From Anas platyrhynchos (taxonomy: Eukaryota > Chordata > Aves > Anseriformes > Anatidae), in NCBI RefSeq assembly GCF_047663525.1, contig NC_092612.1, positions 1,149,501-1,213,500 of the forward strand: 64,000 bases of DNA, read 5' to 3'. This document shows positions 37,532 to 57,346 of the stretch, piece by piece. Positions within the stretch are counted from its first letter, which is position 1. Each line of letters begins with the position of its first letter. The position numbers and the translations under genes were made by a program. Under the pieces are notes generated by a model, which searched no databases, was not told the DNA's origin, and was given only the letters and a program-made list of their open reading frames with translations.

Positions 37532-39579
37532 GAATCTTAATACGTAAACAGCCCATTCGAAGCAGTGCTTCATCTACCCAAGGCCTGTTTTCTTTTTTCC
37601 TTTCATTTTCCCTTTTCTCACAACCCCTGAGATGCACGATGTGTGTTACACCCCTGTCTGAGCGTGTGTTTCCTCCCACCCTGGGGGTCCCTGGGGATGA
37701 CAAAGGGATGCGGTGAGCACCCGTGGGGCAGATCCAGCGCTCGGCCGTGCTCAGCACATCGGGGCAAAGCCACCCCGGGGTGCACAGTTCCCGAAGACGC
37801 TTCCAGGAACCTCGAATAAGATTATTTGCGCAACTGTTTTAACGGACAGAAACTATTAATCTTCAACTAGGAGGCGATGAGGAACTCTCATTTGCTCCCC
37901 CGCACTCATCGATACAATTATTTTATTTGAATTAGTTTTACTGCAGGACGTGCACATCAAACGCACCATTTTAACATATTAATACAGGAAAAATACCTCC
38001 TCTTTTCCAACACAAAACCAAACATGAAGTCTGTGGTCATTTTTTTTTTCTGGAACAGAATGCTTTTCCTCAGTGCAATGAGTTCCCAGCTTTTATGTAC
38101 AATGTGGTTTTCTTTTGGTTTGTTGTTGTGGCCATACATTTATTTTTGGATTCTCCCTCAGTTTTGGCAGTTAAATTTGAAGCATGACTGAAGGGTTTCC
38201 TCAATTGTTTTGGGGGGCTTTTTGTTTGTTTTTAAACGAGACGCTCAAAGCAGAAAATGAAGCATGCTATAAACTTTAAAATTAAAGTTTTTATAAAAAA
38301 GCGTTCTCCAAAAGAATAAGCTATAACTCCAGTGAAAAATCTGCCAAGAGGAATAGCACCAGAATTTTCCCTGCCGCAGGCTATGCCCTGCAGAAACAAA
38401 TTTGCTGCCATCCTGCTCCGAGCAGCTGCTCTCGCTGACTTTTTTTGCTGCCATCCCGTGCATTTTGCAACCCATGGGCAGCTGCTCGCTTGCCAGTGCT
38501 GCTGATCGGCAAACAGCAAATGGTGAGCGTGAGCGCATACTTACAACTCAGGCAGCAAACCCAACCAAAACTGAGAGACTCAGAAAGCAGAAAAGGAAAA
38601 AAATATTCTTATCACTTCTAAACTGATCTCGTTCTTTTGGTTCGGACATCTGCAATGTTTATGATTGGTGAAACTGGTCTGCACATTTTTAGTGCACAGC
38701 AACTCTATTGCTGCCAAAATCAACACACACAGTATTTCGTTTACAGTTGAATGGGGCAAAATGTTCTTTTGGATAATTCACACTACTCCGTCATACAACT
38801 CAGGGTATTTTTCACTGTTTTCCAAGCCTGCATTCCTGAATCTATGTCCATCCACTTCCCCTTTATCACACAATACACACGAAGAAGCTCGAAAGCACGC
38901 TCCCTGAAGGCTAGGGGGTGAAGGACCCTCGTGGTGGTGTGTTCTCAGCAGTATGGCTTTTTGAGCTAAGTTTCACTTGGGGGAGAAGAAGGATAATTAG
39001 CAGTCCAGGAGCGTATGGGGATGGTTTTAGGTGAGCCCCTGGTTCCACCACACACCAACAAGCAGCCTCTCTGCCCTGGACCAGGGCTCAAACAGTCCAG
39101 TGAAGGGAAGGTGCATGGTTTAAGAGGCCACAGACCCCACACCAGCAAGGTCTACATGAAATCAGGCAGAGCCACAGGAGGAGGGCGGCGAGGACTGGGG
39201 AAGCCATCAGGTAACCCCACATCCACCATGCTTCCAGCTCAAATGTGGGGAACAGGCACATAAGATGCACCCGGAGCATGAGCTACATGAAAACATAAAT
39301 CTTTTTTTAAAAAAAATTATCTATAGCTAACTAATTTGATTTGTTTTTCTCCTTCGAGGTAGCAAAGCACAGCTACACTCATCCTCCCTCATGACGAACA
39401 TTGGGAACTACTCTGGGGTTCGTGTTTAATCTTTCTTTTTTTTTTTTTTTTTTAATTGGGGGGTTGGGGGTCGGACTCGGTACTAAATTTTGCTTTTCAC
39501 ACCAAAACACCTCTGCTTTGTGACCAGACAGACGGACAGGACAAGCCTCTGTGAGGGGACGGGGACCCAGCCTCCCTCA

Positions 39580-40250
39580 GCAGATACAAGCCATGGGCGC
39601 GGGCAGCCGCCATTACGGAGCGACCGTTGGAAGTGGGCGGGGAGAGGGGGCGGGGCATCGCCTCAAAGCGGCCCCAGGACTGGGCGGGCTCGCACGGAGG
39701 GGCGGAACTGCGGCAAATCTCAGCCAATCAGCGGCAGGGACGCGAGGCTCGGCCCCTGCTGCCCGGAGCCGGGGAACCCCGTGGCTGGCGGTTTCCCGCT
39801 CTCGGGGGGCCCCGCGCGGCCTCAGGCGGGGCTGAGGGAGAGTCCTTGGGTGGGGGGGAGGGGGGAGCTCGTGAGGGGGAAGCCGCTTACAGCGTCCCTG
39901 CCCCGGAGGGAAGCGATAATAGTGGAAATAAAGAGATAAGAGCCCACAGGGGTGGTGTAAGGGGGCTGGAAAAGCGATAAAAGGGGCAACAAAAGATGAG
40001 GAAGCCGCCCAGCCGGCCTCCAGCAGGACTCGCCTTCACTGCGACAAAATGGAGGACAGCAGGGCCCCCTGGGGCTCTGCCGGAGCTGGGTGCGGGCTGG
40101 GGCGCTGCCAGCCCTCAGCAACAGCCCCTTGGCTTCCCCTCAGGGAGGTGGCCGCAGGGGCCGTCCCGCATTTGGGAACCGAGGCAGGGAGGAAGGTGGT
40201 TTGGTGCAGGTCACGGCAAGCTGCTCGCCTCCACCAAAGCGAGCCCACAC
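39580..40250. promoter_or_regulatory. Orphan CpG island in AT-rich surroundings
   Basis: The island has GC boxes (GTGGGCGGGG at about 39633 and GGGGGCGGGG at about 39647), a CCAAT box (39724-39728) and a YY1-like ATGGCGGC on the - strand (complement of 39606-39613). A second ATGGAGG-like site lies on the + strand at about 40049. Sites in both orientations suggest a bidirectional promoter. It lies 1.2 kb beyond the inferred ANP32E 3' end and 30 kb from PLEKHO1, so it belongs to neither. No protein-coding exon was found; a non-coding RNA is the simplest explanation. Confidence 0.55.
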
Positions 40251-40259
40251 CCGCCCCTC

Positions 40260-41375
40260 ACCTCGAGTTTTTGCCTATTTTGAAGGCATGCCTACACAGC
40301 ACCAACTTTCCTCTCAAGCTCCCTTGTCGTGCGTGTGCCAGAATGATGTAACTCGGGTTTAGTTTGCATAAAGCCACCCGTATCCCCCCAAAGGAGGCTA
40401 AACTTCCACTGTTAAAAACAATCCTAAAGCTTCGCTTTGCCCGTTTGCCCTTGCTCCAGTGGGCAAATTGCTCCGCAGGGAGCAAGCACTGATGGAAAGG
40501 CAACTGCTTACCCTTCCCACCCTCCTTTAAAAAAAAAAAAACAACAACACACACACACAGAAAACCACCCATTTCTTGGCTAATCACTCATCTGGTAGAA
40601 GAAAAGCCTGTTTAGTTACTAGCTTTCTTAAGTGTGTCCAGGGGATTTTTGCCAAGAATGCTGGACTAATCCCAAAATAAAAACAATGCTATGTCTAGCT
40701 GTATAGGAGAAGCAGCTCTTCCCCCCCTTATTTTTTTTTTTAAACATTGTTCTTGAATGAGAAGTAATTTATACACACCAAGGCAGCTACTTTGAGGGAA
40801 CAGTGTTAAGCTTGCGGCTCGGGCTGCCAGACACATCGAGTCACCATTTCTGAAGAGCAAAATGCAGTCTCTAGATTTTCAGTTTTGTTTCTTAAGACTC
40901 GCCAGACTTGTATAACTAAACTACACTGAAATAGTACGGATTTACAGAGTATGCAAAAGCCCTGTCAGCTCCAACACTCATTTCTGTACTAAACTCATCT
41001 GGAAACACTAAGCGAGCCATGCAAACATCACCATGGGTTGTACATTGCGTCCTTCCTCGACCACGGCAACGTTACCAAGACCTCCAGTACCATTAAGTAC
41101 CATCTCTAACCCCACGACACACGGTTCTGGAGGCTTTTCAGCAGCTAAAAAGACAACAGGAATGACTGATTACCTCTTACTCCGTTCCTGAAGACGGACG
41201 GTATTCTCCTCTTCACAGCTGTACATACTAAAAGAAGTAATCCAATACAATAGTCTCAATTTATTTGAAATAATTCAGTTTGAAAACTTTTTAATTTAAA
41301 ATTTACAGCACACGTGGGGAGGAAACATGTTTTGTTACAACTAAAAGTTATCAGAAGAGTGCTGCAGGGTTGTTT
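40260..41375. other. Interval between the CpG island and ANP32E 3' end
   Basis: AT-rich sequence with an A-run followed by CA repeats (about 40527-40560) and a + strand AATAAA near 40674. No gene supported. The left boundary of the ANP32E transcript is uncertain, so part of this may be its 3' UTR. Confidence 0.45.
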
Positions 41376-41399
41376 TCTTTAATTTAACACTGTCATGGC

Positions 41400-41405
41400 T
41401 TTATT
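41400..41405 (-). terminator. ANP32E: Poly(A) signal AATAAA, candidate distal end of ANP32E
   Basis: On the minus strand the context is TTTTGAATAAAGCCATGACA, a typical strong signal context. It is one of several candidates. Confidence 0.45.
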
Positions 41406-43846
41406 CAAAACACAGTTGCACAAAATCTGTTACTCCAAAGTTTAAGGAAAGAGTTTGATAAGGAACCAAAACACACTATATACATACTGCCATACAAAGA
41501 GCATTAAAATAGGACAAAACCTCTACAAAATATAAAACCCACCCTTACATATTTGCATGAAAAGACCACCCACCAAGCAAAAAAGTTTCAAAAGTTATCT
41601 GGAGGCTCTGTATTATTTATTCTTAAAAAATGCTATGCTGTTTAATTGCATGCCAAGCTGACAAATATGAAACTATACTTAGATGGTAACGCTGAGGAAA
41701 AGACAAAATTACTTAGGAAGTAAGTTTTGTGTGAGGCTCAGTTTCTGAGATGTAGCAGCCGACGCACTACACTGCAAGTTGGCTTTAGGAAGCGGTAAGT
41801 TTGCATATCTTAGGGAAAGTCTGCTAACCCCTTCTAAGTTCATTTTGTTTTGTCACATTAGCTCATTCAACGTTAAAATTGGGCTTGTTTACTGAAACAA
41901 GACCAGTTCTGAAATAATTTTAATTCATCAAAATAGTAAATGTTTCCATTTAAAACTAATTCTATATGCATCAGTAAGAGATAGTTAAGGAAAACCCTGA
42001 TAACGAAGTCCTTTAAAAGTACACGCTTATAAATAAGTTTTCAATCATTCGCTGAGGCTAAAAAAATATAGCAAAAAGGATGGGAAAACACTTCTCTATC
42101 TCAAAGCTGAACACAAAGCAACTGCCTTGAACACAGAGCCTCCATGACAAGATAGGATGTGCACTTACCTAAGGTTTCTATTCATTCAGTATTCATACAC
42201 AAACACAGGAACTTAGATTGTGGTTGCAAATGTAGTTTTACCACTACTTCTCTAGTGTCTTTACAGATATTCATTAAAAAAATGCAAAACTCATTTAGTC
42301 AGTTTATTCCCAAGCATATTGCCATCTGCCTGACTCATTTCATTCAGATGCCTTTAATGGCTGGCTATGCTTTACAGCTACATGAGAAACTATGATTTAA
42401 GGCTCTATTTGGGGGGAAAAAAACACACACACAAGAAATTGGGCTTCGCAGAACTTCAACCCTGCAGTATCTAAACTTGATTTAAGAGCTGGAAGTCACA
42501 TTTAAAGTCTGCTAGTGTGTGAAATACCTTATTAAATATTCACAAGTAACCGATCTATGGGTGACTGACTCTTACTTAGGTCCAGGAAATCTCCCTCTTC
42601 CCCACCCTTGGTGTCTTCCCCAGTTTAATGACAGCTATTGTCAGCCAAGACAGATACAAAAATAAGTCTCTTGAATAAAGCTGTGTGTGATATTTGGTTC
42701 AGTACCTACGTGAAACAATGTAAATTAGTTTTATATCAAGACTACTGCTTTAAATCCAAATCACGACTGAAAGAGGAATGCTGTATGTTTGAAATTGTTT
42801 CGCAGTGGCTCGAATAGAAAACATGAATCCCTTGGGGCAGAATTATTACGACCTGTTGGTCACAACCAGGCTGCCAGAAAAGAGCTTGTCTGCATGTCTC
42901 CTGCACTTGCCACCAACTTGCAATGGAACAAGTTTCTGCAGCCATTCTACATATATATATATAAAAAAAAAATCTATTAATTAGTATTATACATGGACTT
43001 GAATGTTTTGGCTACAACCAGATTAAAAAATTTAAAAGGTGACCTGCAAAGAAAGACTAACTTATGTGCACCTTTCCCCCTTCAATGATTCTAGAAAAGG
43101 GTAGGGGGGGTTGTTGGAAAAGTGTGCTTGAAGGAGTTACCCGTTAACTTCTGCATTAGAAATGCATATATTTTATAGCCAAGCACAAGGATTGTTGCAG
43201 AATTCCTGAAGTGACAATGCAAGAGCTAAGTGAGTGAAAGTTTAACCAACGCTTTCTGCAAAAACGGTTTCAAGCTATGGATTATTTGCTTCTGTTAATA
43301 TCTGCAGCGACCATGTATTTTGGAGAAAAGTTTAAGGATTACACCCCTCTCCATTTGCCAAGATACATTCTTGAAGGTATCCCTGGCAAAACACTGAACT
43401 TCTGAACAAGCAGGAAAAAAAAGATCTTCTGAAACCCACTTAGGCTTTGCAATGCTAACATGCAAAACAGGGTAGAAGACTTAAAAGTTACAGGAGTCAC
43501 CTTTTAAAAAGCTGAAATCAGTTGTAATCTAGTTGTTGGTTTCCAATAGAATCCCTGGCGAACTCAGACTCTAGTCAACTCCTCATTAGAAACAGACCTG
43601 AACTTGCCAGGTAGCATTTCTGAGTTCAGCTTTTTAAGTATAAAAACTTTAAAACCTTGAAGGAAATACATGATATTAAATCCATGGGAGATGGGTGTTT
43701 TAACTCTGGGGAAATGATAACCAACACAGCAAGCTTGTATAAAATTAAAGAGCTCCAAACAAAACTCTAGGGGGAAAACCTGACAATGGCTTCAGTGACT
43801 ATAGGGCTGAAAGTTGTTTTCTACATATAGGCTCACTACCAGGCTA

Positions 43847-43852
43847 TTTATT
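43847..43852 (-). terminator. ANP32E: Poly(A) signal AATAAA, candidate proximal end of ANP32E
   Basis: The first AATAAA after the stop codon in the sense direction (ATACAATAAATAGCC), about 175 bases downstream. Confidence 0.4.
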
Positions 43853-44027
43853 GTATCTTATTTGGAATGATAAAAAGGGCAAGAATAGTAAAACCACACT
43901 TCTCCTATAAAAAGTTAACATATCTTCTGTAGGGACATCTATGGTACATGGAGACATACAGATCTGCATAATCACTATTGCGTATTCTGTAACTTAAGAG
44001 TCTGGTCCTACTCGTGTCTATAACAAA

Positions 44028-53317
<9,290 letters not shown>

Positions 53318-53690
53318 CGCCCTCCTCTTCCTCCTCCTCGGCCTCCTCCTCCTCTTCCTGGCGGCCCCGCGGCGGTGAGGGAAGGAGGGAAGGGTGGCCC
53401 CGGCGCTGCTGCTGCGGCCTCCGCCTCACGAGGGAGCCGCGTGTGGGCAGGGGAAGGCCGCGGGCAGCCGCCGCCGCCGGCCCGCTCCGCGCGCAGCTCC
53501 GAGCCCTTCAATGGCCGCTCGCACACTGAGCCTCCATGACATGGCGCACGGCGCCCCCGCCCAGGGGCGGGGCTTCCGAGGGGCTCCCGCCTCTCTCATT
53601 GGCCCCCCGCCGCCGCCGCGGGGGAGCGGCTCGCGATTGGCTGGGGGAGCTGTCCGTCTGGCGGCGCGGCGCTTTAAAGGGGGCGGGGCG
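53318..53690 (-). promoter_or_regulatory. ANP32E: ANP32E CpG-island promoter and 5' UTR
   Basis: CpG-dense sequence upstream of the ANP32E start carries two CCAAT boxes read on the minus strand (complement of ATTGG at 53598-53602 and of GATTGG at 53635-53640) and a GC box in CAGGGGCGGGGCTTCC (about 53560-53575). There is no convincing TATA box at the expected spacing. A housekeeping-type promoter starting around 53.4-53.55 kb is inferred. The same island probably fires divergently to the right. Confidence 0.7.
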
Positions 53691-53727
53691 GCGGCGGGCG
53701 GAGCGCGCGCGCGGGAACGGAGCGCGC

Positions 53728-54372
53728 GCCGCGGGGCTTGCACGCGCGGGGAGGTTGCACGCGGGGCTTTGCACGCGTGATCGTGGCGTTTTGGGGGGTT
53801 TTGCGTGTTTTGCACGCGTGTTCCGTGGAGGAGCGGCCTACCGAGGGGCCGTGCTGCAAGCTGCCTCGTGCACGTGGCTGTTCGCTCGCCCGCTTGCACG
53901 CAGTGAGCGTTGCACGTGGGGGTTGGGGGGGGGTCCGCAAGGTTTGTTTGATCACGGGGGAGCGTTGTACGCGTGGGAGGTTGCAAACAGGGGGCTGCGT
54001 GGCCCGTTGCATAGGGCACGAGGGTGTTCGGGGGGGTTGCACGAGTGTTTTTGCAGCTGAGGGGTTGCGTGGACGGTTGCACGAGGGGGCTGCGGGTTGG
54101 GGTTTGCAGGGCTGGTTGCACACGGGGCTTGCAGGTGGGCGCTTGCACGTGCTCTGGCGCCTGAGGGGTTGCGTGCAGGGTGTTGCATGCCCAGTTGCAT
54201 AAGGGGCTGCAGGCGGTTTTGCACGCTGGGCGTTGCACGGTGGAGGGCCGCAGGTGGCGTTTTTGCACGCTTGGCGAATTGCACGGGGGGGTCTTTTGCA
54301 CCTAGGACCTTGCACGGGGGGTTGTGCAGAGGGTTTTGCACGCCCGGTTGCACAGAGGTTTGCACGCTGGGT
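53728..54372. repeat. Degenerate TTGCACG minisatellite, strongly G-skewed
   Basis: Roughly 25-30 copies of TTGCA (mostly TTGCACG, TTGCACGC, TTGCATG, TTGCAGG) are spaced about 18-28 bases apart by G-rich spacers. The top strand is G/T-rich and C-poor outside the motif. It begins immediately beyond the ANP32E promoter. Open frames on both strands over it (Cys/Gly/Leu-rich or Pro/Thr/Cys-rich) follow the repeat and are not genes. Confidence 0.85.
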
Positions 54373-56654
54373 TTATACCCTCTGCTGGTGGTTGCAAAGG
54401 GAGGCGGGGTGTGGGGGCTGCGCTGCTGTTGAGCTGCTCTGGTGCCTCCTCTGCACGTGCAGTAACAGCAGGAGAGGCAAATTGCAGCTGCCCAGGAGAG
54501 CCTTTGGGCGTTAAACTTCTGCAGGAATCCCCTGGAAAGCTGAACCCAACCATGCATCCCCTGCTGCCTTTTAGCCCAGTCCCATAAGACTAAAGCCCGC
54601 GTGAGAGAGCTCAAGGAAAACTTTGCCAAATTGCTGGCCCTGCTTAAAATTTGGATGCCTTCAGCAGCTGATGCCCAGCGAGCTCCTCCCCAGCGAGAGC
54701 TGCTTGGGCCTTGCAGCAAAGGCTGCAAAAATGCCCCGTTTTGGTTAATTGGCACAAAGGCAGCTTTGCAAATCCACTGGGGAAAGGTAGATGCACAAGC
54801 AGACGGTGACCTGGTAAGTGACAGCGTAATTCTTTAATTTCAAGGCACAAACACACCGGTGGATATACAGTCTGCACATCTGGAAAACTTCTTTGCTACT
54901 TTAAAAAATAAAAAAATCTGTATTTTAAGGCCACGGGAGGTGTTGATGTCCAGCAGTGGAACCACCGAGTTCCTTGCCAGGCTGAAAGCGCTGCAGCAGC
55001 GGAGCTGCTCCAAGTATTTGTGTGTCGATTCCCTCGGCTTCGAGGCACAAATAGCCCCAGACGCTTTGGCAGCCGAGCATCCGAGCAAAACCACGGGAAT
55101 CTCTGCTGGGAGGGGAGAAAATACCTCCCGGTTCAGGCATTGCAGGCTTTTCCTCTCCAGTCGGTGAGAGCTTGGCCAGTGCGTTCCCATATTTATCTGA
55201 GAAGGGGTTAAAAATGTGGTCAAAAGGACCCAATCTTGCCAATTCTTCAACATATTTGGTCTGGGAGGTATTTTTATTTAGCGGGTCAGAAGCACGCAAA
55301 CGCACCCAGTTATGGAACAAAAACCCTGGCTGGATTTGCTGAAGAGGGCGACCCATTGCGGTGGTGTTCGGGGTGCAAAATGCCGAGCATCCTTTTATTG
55401 AAAACCGACTTTTCCTTGCAACAGCTGATATCGGAGTGCTTTAAAAGAGGCGATTCCCTCGGTGCAGAAATAAAAGCTGATCGGGGAGCCGGGGCGGGAT
55501 TTAATGCCAGCTGTCTTGTCAGCGTGGCAACTTTCACCTGTTTTGGGACCTTTCCTGGAAAAAGCAGCAGGAAATGAGTGCCCTGCGTGCAAGGGAAGGA
55601 AATTCCTCGCAGGGGAAGGCCGGGAGAATTGGGCTTTTTGCCTCAGCCTCGCTTTTTGCCCCCTGAAAACGCTTTGGGATCGCGGCGTCAGCATCGGTTT
55701 TGTGCATTCGTAACTAATGAATAATAAATAATCAATGCAGGAAACGGGGCTCAGCCCTTGCCACGGCGCAGAGCAGCGCTGCCTTCCCAGAAATGCCATC
55801 CTGCAGCTTTCTGCAAAGCCCCGAACCCAGCACATCCCCGCTGGCCCTGTGGAGGGCAGCTTCGAGCTCCTTTTTTCAGCTGCCTGCACGTTTTGGGGTG
55901 CACAGCTGGGTTTTTTGGGGGGTGAACCCCTAGTGGGGTGCTGAGCTGCCACTGACCTTCCTTTTTGGGGCTGGGGGCGTGCAGAAATCAGGTCACAGAT
56001 GCCGGGAGGTGGAGGTGAGGAGCCCCAAATTCCCCCCAGCCTCCTGGTTTGGGGTTTTGCTGCTGCACCCGCGGCTCCTCCAGGAGGCTGATAAGGCTGG
56101 AAAACCCAGCAGAGACCTTGAGAGCCCTTCTGGTTTCTTCCTGCGCAGAGATAATTGTGAACGGCTCTCGAAAACGGAGGGAAATCCTCTTTAGCCTTAA
56201 AGCTGCTTAGTGCATTTAGGGGCCGGGAGGCAGAGCCGAGCGGGGCACCATCGGGGTCCGGGGGTGAATAACGGGGGAAGCTTCAACCTCCTGCTGCAGC
56301 CACGGGGCTGGGCGGGCTCTGGGTTTTCCTACAGGGGGAAAAACTCCTGCAGGCATCCCGAAGGGAAAGGATTAAACGAATGCTGCACGGTCTGGAGGTG
56401 CCCCGGTGCGTGCCCTGCGCGAGCTGTGGCTCCGGTGATGGAAACCCCGGGATTTTCCTGCGGCTTGCAGCAAGCTGCACGGTGCTGCCTTGGGAAGGAG
56501 GCGTCTGCAGGCTCTGCCGAGTAATATCAGCTTCCAGGAGGCTGCAGGGCGCCTTCCAGCCCTTTCTTGGCCCGTCGGCCACCAGCTGGGAGAGAGCTGG
56601 AACCGTGCGTTGGGGTCAGCGCCCGTCTCGTGCGGTCGTGCACGGCGGAGACAA
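54373..56654. other. Intergenic between ANP32E promoter and C1orf54-like gene
   Basis: Moderately GC-rich unique sequence. Overlapping frames of 100-185 codons occur on both strands (for example 54925-55356 and 55395-55952, minus), but none resembles a known family or has convincing splice borders. No gene supported. Confidence 0.5.
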
Positions 56655-57262
56655 AGTCAATTGTTTGTCACTTTATTGGCAGGAGTTCATATTTACAAGA
56701 GAATAAGAGGAAAGAGGAAAAGAGCCGAGGCATTACGGAGCCCCTCGGTGTTTGCACAGCTTTTATGGCCCGCGATGGCATCATCCATCTGCTGGGAGCC
56801 GTGGGCGTCGAGTCACCGCCGTGCTAAAAACAGAGGCGGCTGCTTCGCTCGGAGGATGTAACTTCCACCGCGGTGACGAAATTCTTTTCTTCGTCCGAGT
56901 CGCCGTGTCTGCAGAGAGGGGAAGAGGCTCGGAAGCGATTCCCATGTCCTCCCATTGTGTTTCGGGGCGGGCTGGCGGCCGCGCGGGGATCCTGCGCGCA
57001 CCTGGCCGCTGGCGAGCCCGAAAAAGAGGCTTGGGTGCTTCGGGAAAAAAAAAAAACTAAGCTGGGTTTTTGGCATTTCTGCAGGCAGTCCCGGTGGTGA
57101 TCTGTGCTTCTCTGGTTGTCCCCGGCATGGGGCTGGCTGCCCAGAAGGTTTCCTTATTTCGGGGAGGCGCTGCCGGGTGCTGCTGCCTTGGGGATGTCAG
57201 CGGTGGCGAAATGCTCCGAGCCCCGGTGCTGCGTGGCTCTCGTACCTGCCAAGCCTGGGGAG
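56655..57262 (-). other. C1orf54: C1orf54-like 3' UTR
   Basis: About 600 bases lie between the stop codon and the minus-strand AATAAA at 56677-56672. GT- and AG-like sites in this stretch could allow an intron within the UTR, which I cannot decide. Confidence 0.5.
56672..56677 (-). terminator. C1orf54: Poly(A) signal AATAAA for C1orf54-like gene
   Basis: On the minus strand CTGCCAATAAAGTGAC, the first canonical hexamer downstream of the C1orf54-like stop. Confidence 0.6.
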
Positions 57263-57346
57263 TCACAGCAGGACACCCAGGAGGCTGAGAAGGACAACGA
57301 GGGGCAGGTGGCAGTGGAGGGACGATCCTGCAGAATCTGACATCTC
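57263..57346 (-). CDS. C1orf54: C1orf54-like exon 4: hydrophobic C-terminus
   Basis: A pyrimidine-rich acceptor (TTTCTCTTCCTCGGCTTCCCAG) precedes GAG ATG TCA. 27 codons run to TGA at 57265-57263 and end in LPLVVLLSLLGVLL. The phase is 0, as required by exon 3. The human protein ends in a comparable Ser-Ser-Leu then hydrophobic stretch. Confidence 0.75.
   Translation of the reverse strand, partial: EMSDSAGSSLHCHLPLVVLLSLLGVLL

Larger units (their letters stand above)
32260..39560. other. Gene desert between PLEKHO1 and ANP32E, second part (AT-rich)
   Basis: AT-rich sequence with no supported gene. It contains an A33 run at 37214-37246, an A30 run at 37501-37530 and a 25-bp near-perfect palindrome centred near 35333. 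Reading frames are short. A few long unique tracts (for example 34.5-34.85 kb) could be conserved non-coding elements, but this cannot be judged from one sequence. Confidence 0.55.
41380..44027 (-). other. ANP32E: ANP32E 3' UTR (probable, about 2.6 kb)
   Basis: The AT-rich sequence after the stop has no coding content and several antisense TTTATT (sense AATAAA) signals, at 43852-43847, 42308-42303, 41621-41616, 41405-41400 and 41265-41260. Human ANP32E has a long 3' UTR. The end at the 41.4 kb signal (GAATAAAGCC) is my best guess; shorter isoforms ending near 43.83 kb are likely. Confidence 0.5.

Noticed and set aside
53426-54315. Long minus-strand frames (213-291 codons) beyond the ANP32E start
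   Set aside because: They cover the promoter and the TTGCACG array. Their Pro/Thr/Cys/Asn periodicity is the repeat itself.
54859-55356. Overlapping frames on both strands of 102 and 143 codons
   Set aside because: Neither resembles a known protein, splice borders are weak, and they mutually exclude each other.
56813-56910. Acidic-looking frame (HGDSDEEKN...) after a CTCTGCAG acceptor
   Set aside because: First considered as a last exon of the C1orf54-like gene, but the phase does not fit and the real C-terminus was found at 57263-57346. It now falls in the 3' UTR.
57246-57327. Alternative exon from CTGCAG at 57328 to GTACGAG at 57245 for the C1orf54-like gene
   Set aside because: It gives a Ser/Cys-rich peptide unlike the family and the wrong onward phase, while the acceptor at 57347 gives the expected Ser-Ser-Leu plus hydrophobic C-terminus in phase 0.
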